From Pseudomonadota bacterium (GTDB lineage Bacteria > Pseudomonadota > Gammaproteobacteria > Burkholderiales > Burkholderiaceae_F): DNA of 64,000 nt. Below the pieces are notes generated by a model that worked only from the letters and a program-made list of their open reading frames with translations, did no database searches and was not told the DNA's origin. This document shows, piece by piece, positions 23,001 through 31,692 of this stretch (within the stretch, counting starts at the first letter, position 1; every line of letters begins with the position of its first letter). The translations under genes were made by a program, and so were the position numbers. The stretch is taken from contig JAKBZN010000005.1 of NCBI GenBank assembly GCA_021842465.1, positions 26,566-90,565 on the forward strand, read 5' to 3'.

Positions 23001-23336
23001 ATGGACGATGCAATCCTGGTACATACCACCACCGCAACCGCGGAAAATGCGCGAACGATCGCACGGAGCCTGGTGGCGGAGCGTCTGGCGGCCTGCGTCC
23101 AGATCCACCCCATCGAAAGCTTCTACCGCTGGAACGGATCGGTGCAGACCGACACCGAGTTCGCTCTCCAGTGCAAGACCGTGCGATCGCGGTACGATGC
23201 CGTCGCCGCCTGCATCCGGCGGCACCACGCCTACGAACTGCCGGAGATCGTCGTCGCGGCGATCGCCGGCGGGTCGAAGGAATATCTGGCGTGGATCGAG
23301 GAATCCGTCTCGTCGACGGCGGCACCGTTATCTTGA
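23001..23336 (+). CDS. cutA: divalent cation tolerance protein CutA
   Basis: Small trimeric protein linked to copper and other divalent metal tolerance. The family core is present: [38 protein letters not shown] and the C-terminal [10 protein letters not shown]...HAYELPEIV...YLAWIEES. The length of 111 is normal. ATG at 23001 follows a short GGAGC site. The stop lies 13 bases before the dehydrogenase gene, so the two likely share a transcript. Confidence 0.93.
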   Translation: MDDAILVHTTTATAENARTIARSLVAERLAACVQIHPIESFYRWNGSVQTDTEFALQCKTVRSRYDAVAACIRRHHAYELPEIVVAAIAGGSKEYLAWIEESVSSTAAPLS

Positions 23337-23349
23337 GGAGGATCGAATC

Positions 23350-24120
23350 GTGTCGACCAACCACACCCCCCCCGCGCGCATTGCCATCGTGACCGGCGCC
23401 ACGTCGGGCATCGGCGAGGCCACGGCGCGCGCCTTCATCGGCGCCGGCTACGCCGTGATCGGCAATGGACGCACGGCCACCAGATTGCGCGCAATGGAGC
23501 GCGAACTCGGCGATGCGTTCCACGGCGTCGAGGGAGACGCCGCGGACGCCGCGGTGATCGAGCGCTTGTTCGCCGCCGCGCGCGACCGCTACGGTCGCGA
23601 GGCCGACATCGTCGTCGCCAATGCCGGCCGCGGCCTGGGCGGCTCGGTGCGCAGCGCCGATCTGTCCCGCTTCGAAGAGATCCTGCGGCTCAACGTCCAG
23701 GGCGTCCTGGCGTTGATGCAGCAGGCAGCGCAACGGATGGTCGCCGCGCAGGAACGGGGATACCCCACCACCGCGGCCGACATCGTCGTCCTGGGGTCGG
23801 TGGTCGGCCGCAACGTGTCGCCCTTCAGCGCGGTGTACGGCTCCACCAAGTTCGCCGTCCACTCCCTCGCCGAAGGCTTGCGCCGGGAGATCGGCCCGAA
23901 AGGCGTGCGCGTGACCCTGGTCGAACCCGGCATCGTCCTCAGCGGATTCCAGGACGGAGCGGGATACGATGATGCCCAGGTGCGGCACTTCCACGAGCAT
24001 TTCGGCCCCTTGCTGCAGCCCGACGACATCGCACGCGCCATCCAGTTCGTCGTGAGCCAACCGCCGCACATCCATGTCAGCGACATCCTGGTTCGGCCGA
24101 CTCGCCAAGACTATCCGTAA
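23350..24120 (+). CDS. SDR-family NAD(P)-dependent oxidoreductase
   Basis: Classical short-chain dehydrogenase. The Rossmann motif TGATSGIG is at residues 15-22, NAG follows in VVANAGRG, and the active-site Ser, Tyr and Lys are seen in VLGSVVG and YGSTK. The PG motif LVEPGIV is present. The protein is 256 residues. GTG at 23350 is supported by a GAGGAGG ribosome site six bases upstream; the frame is open far upstream but without family sequence. The C-terminal 47 bases overlap the next gene. The substrate cannot be predicted. Confidence 0.92.
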   Translation: MSTNHTPPARIAIVTGATSGIGEATARAFIGAGYAVIGNGRTATRLRAMERELGDAFHGVEGDAADAAVIERLFAAARDRYGREADIVVANAGRGLGGSVRSADLSRFEEILRLNVQGVLALMQQAAQRMVAAQERGYPTTAADIVVLGSVVGRNVSPFSAVYGSTKFAVHSLAEGLRREIGPKGVRVTLVEPGIVLSGFQDGAGYDDAQVRHFHEHFGPLLQPDDIARAIQFVVSQPPHIHVSDILVRPTRQDYP

Positions 24121-25474
24121 CGCGTTCGGGGTGTGGCGCGACCTGGCTTCGGTCGGCCTGCCCACCCTGCTCGTCATCGCGCTGGCTTTCGGCGCCGCGA
24201 TTCATTTCATCCAGCCGGCGCCGCCCGATACGGTGGTCATGTCGACCGGGCCGGACGGCAGCCTGTTCCAGCGGTACGCCGAACGCTATCGCCAAGTCTT
24301 CGCCCGCAACGGCATCACCCTGCGCCTGATTCCGTCGCGCGGTTCGGTCGAGAATCTCGCGCGGCTTGCGGATCCGCATCAACGCGTCGACATCGCCTTC
24401 GTTCAGAGCGGGCTGCGGCGCATGCCCGCCGACGCGAACCTCGTTTCGCTGGGCAGCGTGGCCAACGAGCCGCTTTTCATCCTGTATCGTGCGCCCCGCG
24501 CGTTTCACCGCCTCGCCGATTTCACCGGCCGGCGCCTCGCCATCGGACGTCCGGGCAGTGGCACCGAAGCGCTCGCCTTGACTTTGCTCGAAGCCAACGG
24601 CATTCACCGTGGCGGCACCACCCGGTTGGTGCCGCTCGCCGGCGACGAAGCCATGCGCGCCGTGCTTGCCCATCGTGTCGACGCCGTATTCCTGTCCGGC
24701 GACTCGGCCAAGGCCGGGGAAATCCGGCGCCTGCTCCATACGCCGGGCATCCGCATTTTCGGGTTCGATCAGATCGGCGCATATCTCCATCGATTCCGCT
24801 ACCTGAACCGCGTCGACGTGCCGATGGGCCTCTTCGACCTCGGCCGCAACGTTCCCGACCAGCGCACGCCGCTGGTCGCGCCGGCGATGGAACTCGTCGC
24901 GCGCGCCAGCCTGCACCCGGCGCTCGTCGACTTGATGATCGAGGCGGCACAGGACGTGCACTCCCACGCCACCCTGTTGCAGGCGGCAGGCACCTTTCCC
25001 TCGCCGGTGGAACGCGACTTTCCGATGAGCGCCGAAGCCCTGCGCTATTACAAATCCGGCCAGGGCCTGGCCTATCGCTACCTGCCGTTCTGGCTGGCAA
25101 GCCTCGTCAACCGCCTGATCGTCCTGCTGCTGCCGGTCGTGATCCTGCTGCTCCCCGCGATGCGGGCATTGCCCGGCGTATATGCCTGGCGGGTGCGTCG
25201 GCGGATCTACCGGCACTATGGAACGCTGGTGGCGCTCGAACGCGAATCCGCGGGCATCCGGCCCGGAACCGCCGCCGCAGCCGCCCTGCTCGAACGGCTG
25301 AACCGGGTCGAGCGCGACGTCATCGAGATGAAGCTGCCCAATCCGTTCGCCGACGAAGCCTATGGACTGCGGCAACACCTCCACTTCGTGCGTGCACGCC
25401 TGTCCGGCGACCTTGCCGACGGGACCCTGACGCAGCCGGTCGATCCCGCGCACCGCCCTCCCCGCTCACCCTGA
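24074..25474 (+). CDS. membrane-anchored TAXI-family solute-binding protein
   Basis: The central part matches TAXI-type TRAP transporter binding proteins: [37 protein letters not shown], and [20 protein letters not shown]. Unlike a free periplasmic receptor it has an N-terminal membrane segment (about residues 29-46) without an evident cleavage site, and a second hydrophobic hairpin-like segment near 345-375 ([20 protein letters not shown]), followed by a basic cytoplasmic-looking tail. No TRAP permease is adjacent. It overlaps the dehydrogenase by 47 bases, and its end overlaps the convergent permease gene by nine. GTG at 24134 is a less likely alternative start. The ligand is unknown. Confidence 0.82.
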   Translation: MSATSWFGRLAKTIRNAFGVWRDLASVGLPTLLVIALAFGAAIHFIQPAPPDTVVMSTGPDGSLFQRYAERYRQVFARNGITLRLIPSRGSVENLARLADPHQRVDIAFVQSGLRRMPADANLVSLGSVANEPLFILYRAPRAFHRLADFTGRRLAIGRPGSGTEALALTLLEANGIHRGGTTRLVPLAGDEAMRAVLAHRVDAVFLSGDSAKAGEIRRLLHTPGIRIFGFDQIGAYLHRFRYLNRVDVPMGLFDLGRNVPDQRTPLVAPAMELVARASLHPALVDLMIEAAQDVHSHATLLQAAGTFPSPVERDFPMSAEALRYYKSGQGLAYRYLPFWLASLVNRLIVLLLPVVILLLPAMRALPGVYAWRVRRRIYRHYGTLVALERESAGIRPGTAAAAALLERLNRVERDVIEMKLPNPFADEAYGLRQHLHFVRARLSGDLADGTLTQPVDPAHRPPRSP

Positions 25475-26566
25475 CCCGTCCCCTTCCGGGGAGGGAGCGC
25501 CGGCCTCGCCCGGCGAGACTGGCTTCTCCTGGGCGCCGACGCTCAACAATTCGTCGAGGAATACCTGCCCGACGGCGAGGATCACCGGGCCGACGAACAG
25601 GCCGATGATCCCGAACGCCATCGCCCCGCCGAGCACGCCGATCAACGTGACCACCACCGGCTGGCGGTTGCCCTTGCTGATGAGATAGGGCTTGATGACG
25701 CTGTCGGCACCGGCAACCACCACCAGCCCCCAGGCGGCCAGGAAGATCGCATAGCCGACCTCGTGGTGCAGGAACAGCCAGACGCCGGCGGGAATCCAAA
25801 CCAAGGGCGGCCCGATCGGAATCACCGAAAGGAAGAAGGTCAAGAAACCCAGCAGGCTGGCGCCGGGCACGCCGGCGATCTCGAGTCCGATGAACATCAG
25901 CACGCCCTGTGCGAACGCGGTTGCGAGCAGCGCGCGCACCACACCGGCGGTCATCGTCCGCGCCGCCGCCAGGACCGTCAGGCCGGTGTCGCCGAACAGC
26001 GTGCCGAAGAGCCGCTGCAGAAAGGCGGAGATCCGCTCGCCGTCGAGATACAGGAAGAACGCGAGGACCAGGCTGAACAGCACGACCCACAGGCTGCGGG
26101 TGAGCGCCGCCGCCGCGGATCCGATCCAGGCGCGCGCCGGCAGCGATTCCACGGCATGCTGCAGCTGGCTGATGGCGCCCTGGTCGCCCGCGATCACGCT
26201 GTCGAGAAAGCGATAGATCGGCGGTCCCACCCACGGCACCGAGCGGACGAAATCGGCAAGCTGCACGGCAAGGCGATGCAGCGATTCGATCTGCGGGTGG
26301 ATCTGGTCGATCAGCGAGGAGAGATTGCTCGCCACGAACATCATCGGAATCGCCATCACCGCCAGCAGCAGCGCGACCATCACCGCGGCGGCGCCCGCCT
26401 TGCCGATCCGATTCCGCAGGGCAGCGAAAATCTCCCAGGTGGAAAACGTGATGATTGCCGCCCAGGTCAGGGACAGCAGGAACGGCTCGGCGACGCGAAA
26501 GGCGGCGTAGCCGAGCGCGCCGACCGCACCGATGGCGATCAATTGCCGGATCGGGATCTGCGTCAT
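25466..26566 (-). CDS. AI-2E family transporter (PerM/TqsA-like)
   Basis: Polytopic inner membrane protein of 366 residues with about seven to eight hydrophobic segments. The family layout is seen: an N-terminal pair of helices, a periplasmic stretch (SSLIDQIHPQIESLHRLAVQ), and the C-terminal conserved part PIGPPLVWIPAGVWL, VVAGADSVIKPYLISKGNRQ and FVGPVILAV. Members include an autoinducer-2 exporter and Na+/H+ antiporters, so the substrate is open. It is convergent with the TAXI gene (nine-base overlap). Its upstream side is a 414-bp repeat-rich gap. Confidence 0.9.
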   Translation of the reverse strand: MTQIPIRQLIAIGAVGALGYAAFRVAEPFLLSLTWAAIITFSTWEIFAALRNRIGKAGAAAVMVALLLAVMAIPMMFVASNLSSLIDQIHPQIESLHRLAVQLADFVRSVPWVGPPIYRFLDSVIAGDQGAISQLQHAVESLPARAWIGSAAAALTRSLWVVLFSLVLAFFLYLDGERISAFLQRLFGTLFGDTGLTVLAAARTMTAGVVRALLATAFAQGVLMFIGLEIAGVPGASLLGFLTFFLSVIPIGPPLVWIPAGVWLFLHHEVGYAIFLAAWGLVVVAGADSVIKPYLISKGNRQPVVVTLIGVLGGAMAFGIIGLFVGPVILAVGQVFLDELLSVGAQEKPVSPGEAGAPSPEGDGSG

Positions 26567-26666
26567 GCCAAAACCGCATTCGATTGCACCACCAGGGTCT
26601 CTCCTCCCGTATCCACTGCGCCAGCCGGGAATGATAGCGCCCGAGCCGAGCGCCGCTGGACGGCGG

Positions 26667-26861
26667 CCATTGCCTAGGCGAAGCCCGGAGCGAACCGGTG
26701 CCCGTCATTGCGAGGGCGAAGCCCGAAGCAATCCAGCACCCGTCATTGCGAGGGCGAAGCCCGAAGCAATCCAGCACCCGTCATTGCGAGGGCGAAGCCC
26801 GAAGCAATCCAGCGTTTACGGATTGCTGGATCGCCACGGCCCTGCGGGCCTCGCGATGACG
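26667..26861. repeat. type A palindromic repeat with triplicated arm
   Basis: Three perfect or near-perfect 38-bp direct copies lie head to tail at 26701-26738, 26739-26776 and 26777-26813, each with the core attgcgagggcgaagcccga. A decayed fourth copy precedes them at 26667-26700. The opposite arm follows at 26828-26861 (core cacggccctgcgggcctcgc). The same two arms, once each and inverted, occur at 8980-9056. There are no unique spacers between the copies, so this is not a CRISPR array. It lies in the 414-bp gap 26567-26980, which holds no gene I can support. Confidence 0.85.
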
Positions 26862-26960
26862 ATCGGGAGTGCCGGTCTCGGAACGACGATCGGGAATGCG
26901 GATCTCGCGATGACGACCGTGAATGCGGGCCTCGCGATGAGGACCGTGAATGCGGGCCGC
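26853..26960. repeat. four tandem 27-bp repeats
   Basis: Units start at 26853, 26880, 26907 and 26934 and run to 26960. Each has the pattern gcgatgacgaycgkgaatgc followed by a short g/c-rich end, with a few changes between units. The first unit begins inside the right arm of the type A palindrome, so the array may have grown from its end. It ends 20 bases before the stop codon of the DUF748 gene. Confidence 0.8.
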
Positions 26961-26980
26961 GCGACGGGTGCTGCCGGGAG

Positions 26981-29900
26981 TCACGGTCCCCGGATGTCGA
27001 TGGCGTTGGGAATCGCCACCAGGCCGGGGAGCGGGATCGCCTTCGGTTCGTCGATGTAGACACGGCGATCGGCCACCCCGGCATGCACCAGCGCGGCCTT
27101 GACGGCCTCCGCGCGGTGCACGGCAAGCGCGCGCAGCGCGCGCTTGCCCGCGGCGGCGGAACGCCCTCCCGCCGCGTCGGCCGCGGCGTCGTACGCGGGA
27201 TGCACGAACACGTTGAGATGCGGATGGACGCGCAGGACGGCACCGATCGCGTGCAGTTTCCGGCGCTCCGCCGCCGACAGAACCGCGCTGCCGGGGGCGA
27301 AATCGATGTGGTGCAGCACGGTCTCCGGTACGTCGCCGAGCAGCTCGGCGATCCAGTGAAACGGGGCTTCGATCGCGGAGCGCAGGGTGTCGCGGATTGC
27401 TGCGTAGATGACCTTGCGGATCACGAAGTTCGGATCGTTCAGATTGCCGCGCACCGGAACGTCGAGCCGGATCTGGCCACGATCGTTCTGCAGCACGTCG
27501 ATGATCGCTTGCAGCGGCAGGTCCCGGGCATCGGCGCCGCGCACCCGCCGCCCCAGCACCAGCTGGTTGATCTGCATCCGGTTCCGGCCGTCGATGCGGC
27601 CGTCGGCGACCGTATAGTGCAGACGCAGATCGAGCATGCCCTGGTCGACGCGATACCCGGCGATTTCCATCGCGAACGGATTGAGGGTCGGCATCTCGAT
27701 GTCGCGGAAATGCACTGCGACGTCGGCCCGCAAAGGCTTGGCCATCGGCGCGATGCGGCCGGTCACCGCGACGTGGCCGTTGCGGTTGACGAACCCGTGC
27801 AGGTCGATCCGCGACCACGACTGCGGCGCATCGCTGGCGAACGGACCGATGGTGCCCGCCAGCCCGCGAATGCGGGCGTGAAACGGCGACGCCAGCGTGG
27901 CATCGGTGAAATCGACGGCGTCATCCGCGAACACCAGGCGGCCGATGCGGATCGCGAGCCGTGGTCCCGCCGCGGCTGCCGGGGGCATCGCAGCCGAAGT
28001 TGCGGCAGACCTCGCAGCGCCATGTGCCCGCGGCCCGGCTGCGTGCGCAGCGGCCGCCGCGGGCCGGGGTTGCAGGAGCGCCTCCCAATTGAGCCGATGG
28101 TCGGGCTCGATGACGATGCGCGCCCGGACCCCTTCCGTCAGGACCGCGGGCACCTGCACGCCGCGCGGCCAGTCGAGGAGGATGCGCGGCACGCGCAGGT
28201 CGCGCCACGACAGCACCGGCTTGCCGTCGCGCCGGTCGACGATCCGCAGCCGGTCGGCTGCGGCGTGGCCCGCAAACCGCACTTGCATCGGTCCCCGCCT
28301 CGGCATCCGGACGCGCAGCGCACCTTGCGCCGAGACCATGCCGCCCGCGATCTCCACCGCCCCCAGCGGCGGTAGCCAGGGCTGCATGGCGCGCAGATCC
28401 AGCCGCTCCACGGCAATCGCACCCTCGGTGGCGAACGGCCTGTACCGCATGCCGCCGCGCCACGACCAGCGCCCCAGGCGGCCGGCGCGGGCCGAGAGTG
28501 CGGCCACGGCGATGCGGTGGGTGTGCAGATCGACGCGCAGGCGTCGCACCGCTGCCGCGGACAGCATTCCGCGCTCGCGACCCCGGCGCCAGAAAAAGCC
28601 GGCCAGATCGATGCCGCGCACAGCGATCCGTTGCGCCGCCAAATCGGCAGTGGCTCCGGTCACGGCGACACGGCGCCCGGATACGCGCAGCGGGCCGGCG
28701 CCCTTCGACGCCGTCCGGATCAGCGCCATCGCATCGGCCACCAGCGCCGCACCCGATACCCGCCGCGCTGCCCAATCGACCCCATCCGCGTCGACGCGGA
28801 TGCGCCGCCCCATCGCGCGCAGCGAGCCGTGGTTCCGCCGGCCCGCAACGGCAACCGTGGGCGCATCGAACACCACCGTGACGCCGGACGCCTGCCGCGC
28901 CCGCCAGTCGATCCCGTGCACGCCCACCCGCAGGTCCCGTGCAGCGGCATGCACCGATTCCCTGCGCCGGGTCGCTGCGACGGCCACCGCCGGCGCAGCC
29001 CAATCCACCACGAGGCCGGATGCGCCGCGCCTTCCCCAGTCGATGCCGTGAGCCGTCACCACGATCCGCTGCCCGCCCGCCCGCATCGATCCGGCGCGCG
29101 GCGTCGCCGCGACGGCGACCGCGGGGGCGTCGATGGCCACGGTGATCGCCGATGCCTGGCGCGCTGCGAGATCGACCGCTGCGGCGGCATGGAGGTGCTG
29201 CCAACCCAAATGCAGGGCATCGCCCCGTGCCAGCGCCGCATTGCGCACGTCGACCCCCAGATCCCGCAGGGAAATTCGCCTGCCACCGCCGTCGGAGCGC
29301 CACTGTGCCGTCAGCGCGGCATCGAGCTCCCCCCCGGTCGCCGTCCAGTCCGCGAGCTTGTCGCGCAGGCGTTGCGCCACCCACGGCAGGGAGAGGGCCT
29401 CGATCCGTAACCGGGCCTCGCCGGTTGAATCGACGAGGTCCAGGCGACCGCCGACGTGGAGCGCCCCCGCAGGCGATCGGGCCGAACCGAGGGTCAGCGT
29501 CCCCGCGAACCGCCCCGCCCGTCCCCGCCAGGTACCGAGATCCCGGCCACGGACGTCGGGCACCGCGAAATCGATCGGCTCGGCAAGGCCGGCTGCGGCA
29601 TCCGTCACGCGCAGGCGGGCCGACGACAGCGAAACCCGCCCGATCCGCCATCGCATCGGAGATGCGGAGGCGGGCGCGGGCGTGCCGCGGCGGGCGGGCA
29701 GAACGCGCTCGAATGCGAACCGGCCTGCGGCGTCGGCCTGCAAGTCCACCCGCAAGCCACGCAAGGTCAGCGCATCGATCCACAGTGCGCGGCGCAGGAC
29801 CGAATGCGGATCGATCCGTAGATCCGCTGACGCGAGCGTGAGGGAATCGGCGCCGGGGACGACGTTCCGCGGCTGCGCGATCCGCAGCGACAGGTTCCGG

Positions 29901-30088
29901 ACCTGCACCTTCCAGGTCCAGGGGTCGGCGGAGAGCGCTCCCAGTGACAGGGTGACGCCGGGCGTGTTGGTCTGCCAGCGGGCGAGTTCGCGCCGCACGA
30001 ACCACGGCAAAACCGCCGCGACCCCGAACCAGTACAGTGCGAGCAGGGCGCACGACGCACCGACGATCCAGGTGAGGGCTTTTTTCAT
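26981..30088 (-). CDS. AsmA-like DUF748 protein with internal 44-residue repeats
   Basis: Large envelope protein of 1035 residues. One N-terminal membrane segment (about residues 4-28, LTWIVGASCALLALYWFGVA) is followed by an AsmA/DUF748-type periplasmic region: LSLGALSADPWTWKVQVRNL, RIDPHSVLRRALWIDALTLRG and, in the C-terminal third, FTDATLASPFHARIRGL and NRMQINQLVLGRRV. The end (VLSAAERRKLHAIGAVLRVH) is the usual DUF748 tail. Residues 304-523 form five tandem 44-residue units. AsmA-like proteins are thought to bridge inner and outer membranes for phospholipid transport. ATG at 30088 gives a normal anchor. It diverges from the EamA exporter. Confidence 0.87.
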   Translation of the reverse strand: MKKALTWIVGASCALLALYWFGVAAVLPWFVRRELARWQTNTPGVTLSLGALSADPWTWKVQVRNLSLRIAQPRNVVPGADSLTLASADLRIDPHSVLRRALWIDALTLRGLRVDLQADAAGRFAFERVLPARRGTPAPASASPMRWRIGRVSLSSARLRVTDAAAGLAEPIDFAVPDVRGRDLGTWRGRAGRFAGTLTLGSARSPAGALHVGGRLDLVDSTGEARLRIEALSLPWVAQRLRDKLADWTATGGELDAALTAQWRSDGGGRRISLRDLGVDVRNAALARGDALHLGWQHLHAAAAVDLAARQASAITVAIDAPAVAVAATPRAGSMRAGGQRIVVTAHGIDWGRRGASGLVVDWAAPAVAVAATRRRESVHAAARDLRVGVHGIDWRARQASGVTVVFDAPTVAVAGRRNHGSLRAMGRRIRVDADGVDWAARRVSGAALVADAMALIRTASKGAGPLRVSGRRVAVTGATADLAAQRIAVRGIDLAGFFWRRGRERGMLSAAAVRRLRVDLHTHRIAVAALSARAGRLGRWSWRGGMRYRPFATEGAIAVERLDLRAMQPWLPPLGAVEIAGGMVSAQGALRVRMPRRGPMQVRFAGHAAADRLRIVDRRDGKPVLSWRDLRVPRILLDWPRGVQVPAVLTEGVRARIVIEPDHRLNWEALLQPRPAAAAAHAAGPRAHGAARSAATSAAMPPAAAAGPRLAIRIGRLVFADDAVDFTDATLASPFHARIRGLAGTIGPFASDAPQSWSRIDLHGFVNRNGHVAVTGRIAPMAKPLRADVAVHFRDIEMPTLNPFAMEIAGYRVDQGMLDLRLHYTVADGRIDGRNRMQINQLVLGRRVRGADARDLPLQAIIDVLQNDRGQIRLDVPVRGNLNDPNFVIRKVIYAAIRDTLRSAIEAPFHWIAELLGDVPETVLHHIDFAPGSAVLSAAERRKLHAIGAVLRVHPHLNVFVHPAYDAAADAAGGRSAAAGKRALRALAVHRAEAVKAALVHAGVADRRVYIDEPKAIPLPGLVAIPNAIDIRGP
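28520..29179 (-). repeat. five in-frame 132-bp repeats inside the DUF748 gene
   Basis: Units in coding order: 29179-29048, 29047-28916, 28915-28784, 28783-28652 and 28651-28520. Each encodes 44 residues with the pattern GIDWxxRxASG near the start and RxLRVxxH near the end. Units 2, 3 and 4 begin GIDWGRRGAS, GIDWRARQAS and GVDWAARRVS; units 1 and 5 begin AVDLAARQAS and TADLAAQRIA. The spacing is exactly 44 codons each time. Confidence 0.9.
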
Positions 30089-30164
30089 GGGCGATCGCTT
30101 CAGGGAAAATCGGGGCCGCCGTATGGTCCAGCCAATGGGTCCCGCCAATCCTACCGCTTTGCAC

Positions 30165-31070
30165 ATGAACCGACTGCAAGCCGACCTTCTTCTCCTTCTC
30201 GCATCCGTGATCTGGGGCACGACCTTCGTCGCACAGAAAATCGCCAACGACCACGTCGGGCCGCTCGCCTTCGTCGCGGCCCGCTTTGCCGTCGCCACCG
30301 CGTTTCTCGCCCCGGCGGCGATCTGGGAGACGCGGCGCCACCGGCGCACCGGCAATCCGTTGCACCGCCGCGATCTGCTCCGCGGCGCTGTGATTTCCCT
30401 GTGCCTCGCCACCGCCGCCTGCGCACAGCAGATTGGTCTGGTCACAACCAGCGCCACCCATGCGGGCTTCCTCACCGCGGTATACGTCGCGTTCGTCCCG
30501 TTCCTGGCCTGGGCTGTCGCGCGGGTGCGCCCGCGCCCGCCGGTGCTGCTCGCCTGCGCGATCACACTCTATGGCGCATGGCTGCTCGCCGGCTCGGGAA
30601 CCCACTCGAGCGCTTCCGCCTGGAACCGCGGCGACGCGATCATCCTGGGCAGCGACCTCGTCTGGGCGCTGCACGTCACGCTGGTCGGCCACTGGCGCGG
30701 CATTGCCGCACGCCCGTTCCTGCTCTCCGGGATGCAATGCGCCGCCGCGGCGGCCGCAGTGATTCCGATGGCATGGATCGCGCAGCCCGCGTCCTGGGAC
30801 GCGCTGCGGCCGATCGTGCCGGAAATCGCCTATGCAGGCGTCTTGTCGAGCGGCGTCGCGTTCACCCTGCAAATCGTGTCCCAACGCCATACGCCGGCGG
30901 CGGAGGCCGCGCTCGTGATGTCGCTCGAAAGCGTGTTCGCGGCGGCTGCCGCAGCGGTGATGCTGGGGGATACGCTGACGCGCAGCGCATCGTTCGGCGC
31001 GCTCCTGATTCTGGTCGGCGCGGTGCTGGTCGAAATCGGGCCGCTGCTCCGGCCGCGGGCGGCGCGCTGA
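30165..31070 (+). CDS. EamA/DMT-superfamily exporter (RhaT/YdcZ-like)
   Basis: Inner membrane transporter of about 301 residues with ten hydrophobic segments in two EamA halves. The N-terminal LLLLLASVIWGTTFVAQKIA and the second-half start AIILGSDLVWALHVTLVGHW are family-like; the C-terminal VMSLESVFAAAAAAVMLGD is the conserved glutamate region. ATG at 30165 (MNRLQADLL) puts the start just before the first helix; an in-frame ATG at 30123 would add 14 residues. It is divergent from the DUF748 gene. Substrate unknown; members export amino acids, nucleosides and other metabolites. Confidence 0.9.
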   Translation: MNRLQADLLLLLASVIWGTTFVAQKIANDHVGPLAFVAARFAVATAFLAPAAIWETRRHRRTGNPLHRRDLLRGAVISLCLATAACAQQIGLVTTSATHAGFLTAVYVAFVPFLAWAVARVRPRPPVLLACAITLYGAWLLAGSGTHSSASAWNRGDAIILGSDLVWALHVTLVGHWRGIAARPFLLSGMQCAAAAAAVIPMAWIAQPASWDALRPIVPEIAYAGVLSSGVAFTLQIVSQRHTPAAEAALVMSLESVFAAAAAAVMLGDTLTRSASFGALLILVGAVLVEIGPLLRPRAAR

Positions 31071-31125
31071 CCGGCAACATGTCCTGCAGAAAAGGGGCGC
31101 AGCCGTACCTCGCCTGCGCAATCGA

Positions 31126-31626
31126 CTATGCGGCGGCGGGTTTTCTGCGGCGCGTCCGCGATGCCTTGCGCAGCGCCTGCAGTTCCTCGCGCTCGGCAAC
31201 GAAACGCTCGACGGCCTCGAGGCCGGCGGCATCCAGATCGGCGATGCGCTTCACGAGCCCGACGACGCCCGGCGCCCGCGGCTTGGGTTCGCTGCGCGCC
31301 CGCCGCCGTCCCGCGCCCGGCGACGACAGCAGGTACCGCATCCGATCCTGCTCATGTTCCCGCGTCGCACGCGCGACGTTGTCGAGTTGGGTCCGCTCGG
31401 CTTCGGTCAGACACCAGTGTTCCGGACCGACGACGTCGGAAAAATATTCGAACATGCGCAGCAGTTTGGTCTTGGATACGGTACCCCGCTCCTCCCAGTC
31501 GTAGAGCGATGGCGGCTTCATGTCGAAATGCGCGGCGATCTGCGCACGCGAGCGCGCAGCACCACTTTCGAGCTTGCGGCGGATCGCCTCTGCGATCGCC
31601 GCGCCCAAATCCGGTCCGGTAAGCAT
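31126..31626 (-). CDS. HTH-type transcriptional regulator (XRE/phage repressor-like)
   Basis: A 166-residue protein with an N-terminal helix-turn-helix: SRAQIAAHFDMKPPSLYDWEERGTV (about residues 26-50) reads as helices 2 and 3 of an XRE-type domain. The segment EHWCLTEAERTQLDNVARAT follows, then a basic region (RRRARSEPKPR) and an Arg/Lys-rich tail. No peptidase or ligand domain is recognised. A nine-base inverted repeat overlaps its start codon (31625-31662), so autoregulation is plausible. The gene lies downstream of pabB on the same strand, 62 bases away. The target is unknown. Confidence 0.78.
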   Translation of the reverse strand: MLTGPDLGAAIAEAIRRKLESGAARSRAQIAAHFDMKPPSLYDWEERGTVSKTKLLRMFEYFSDVVGPEHWCLTEAERTQLDNVARATREHEQDRMRYLLSSPGAGRRRARSEPKPRAPGVVGLVKRIADLDAAGLEAVERFVAEREELQALRKASRTRRRKPAAA

Positions 31627-31692
31627 TGCCTACTGTCCAACGCGACGCATCCGGTAGGCAATTCCTGACATCCGGAGATAGGCGACGCCTAT
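31625..31692. promoter_or_regulatory. inverted repeats at the start of the HTH regulator, possible operator
   Basis: attgcctac at 31625-31633 is matched by its complement gtaggcaat at 31654-31662. A second perfect palindrome, ataggcgacgcctat, lies at 31678-31692, just across the pabB stop codon. catccgg occurs twice between them as a direct repeat. The layout fits a repressor site for the adjacent HTH protein; a hairpin in the pabB-regulator transcript is the alternative. Confidence 0.4.

Noticed and set aside
26701..26813. Possible CRISPR array from three 38-bp direct repeats
   Set aside because: The copies are head to tail without unique spacers, and their arms match a dispersed palindromic element. 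No cas gene is nearby.
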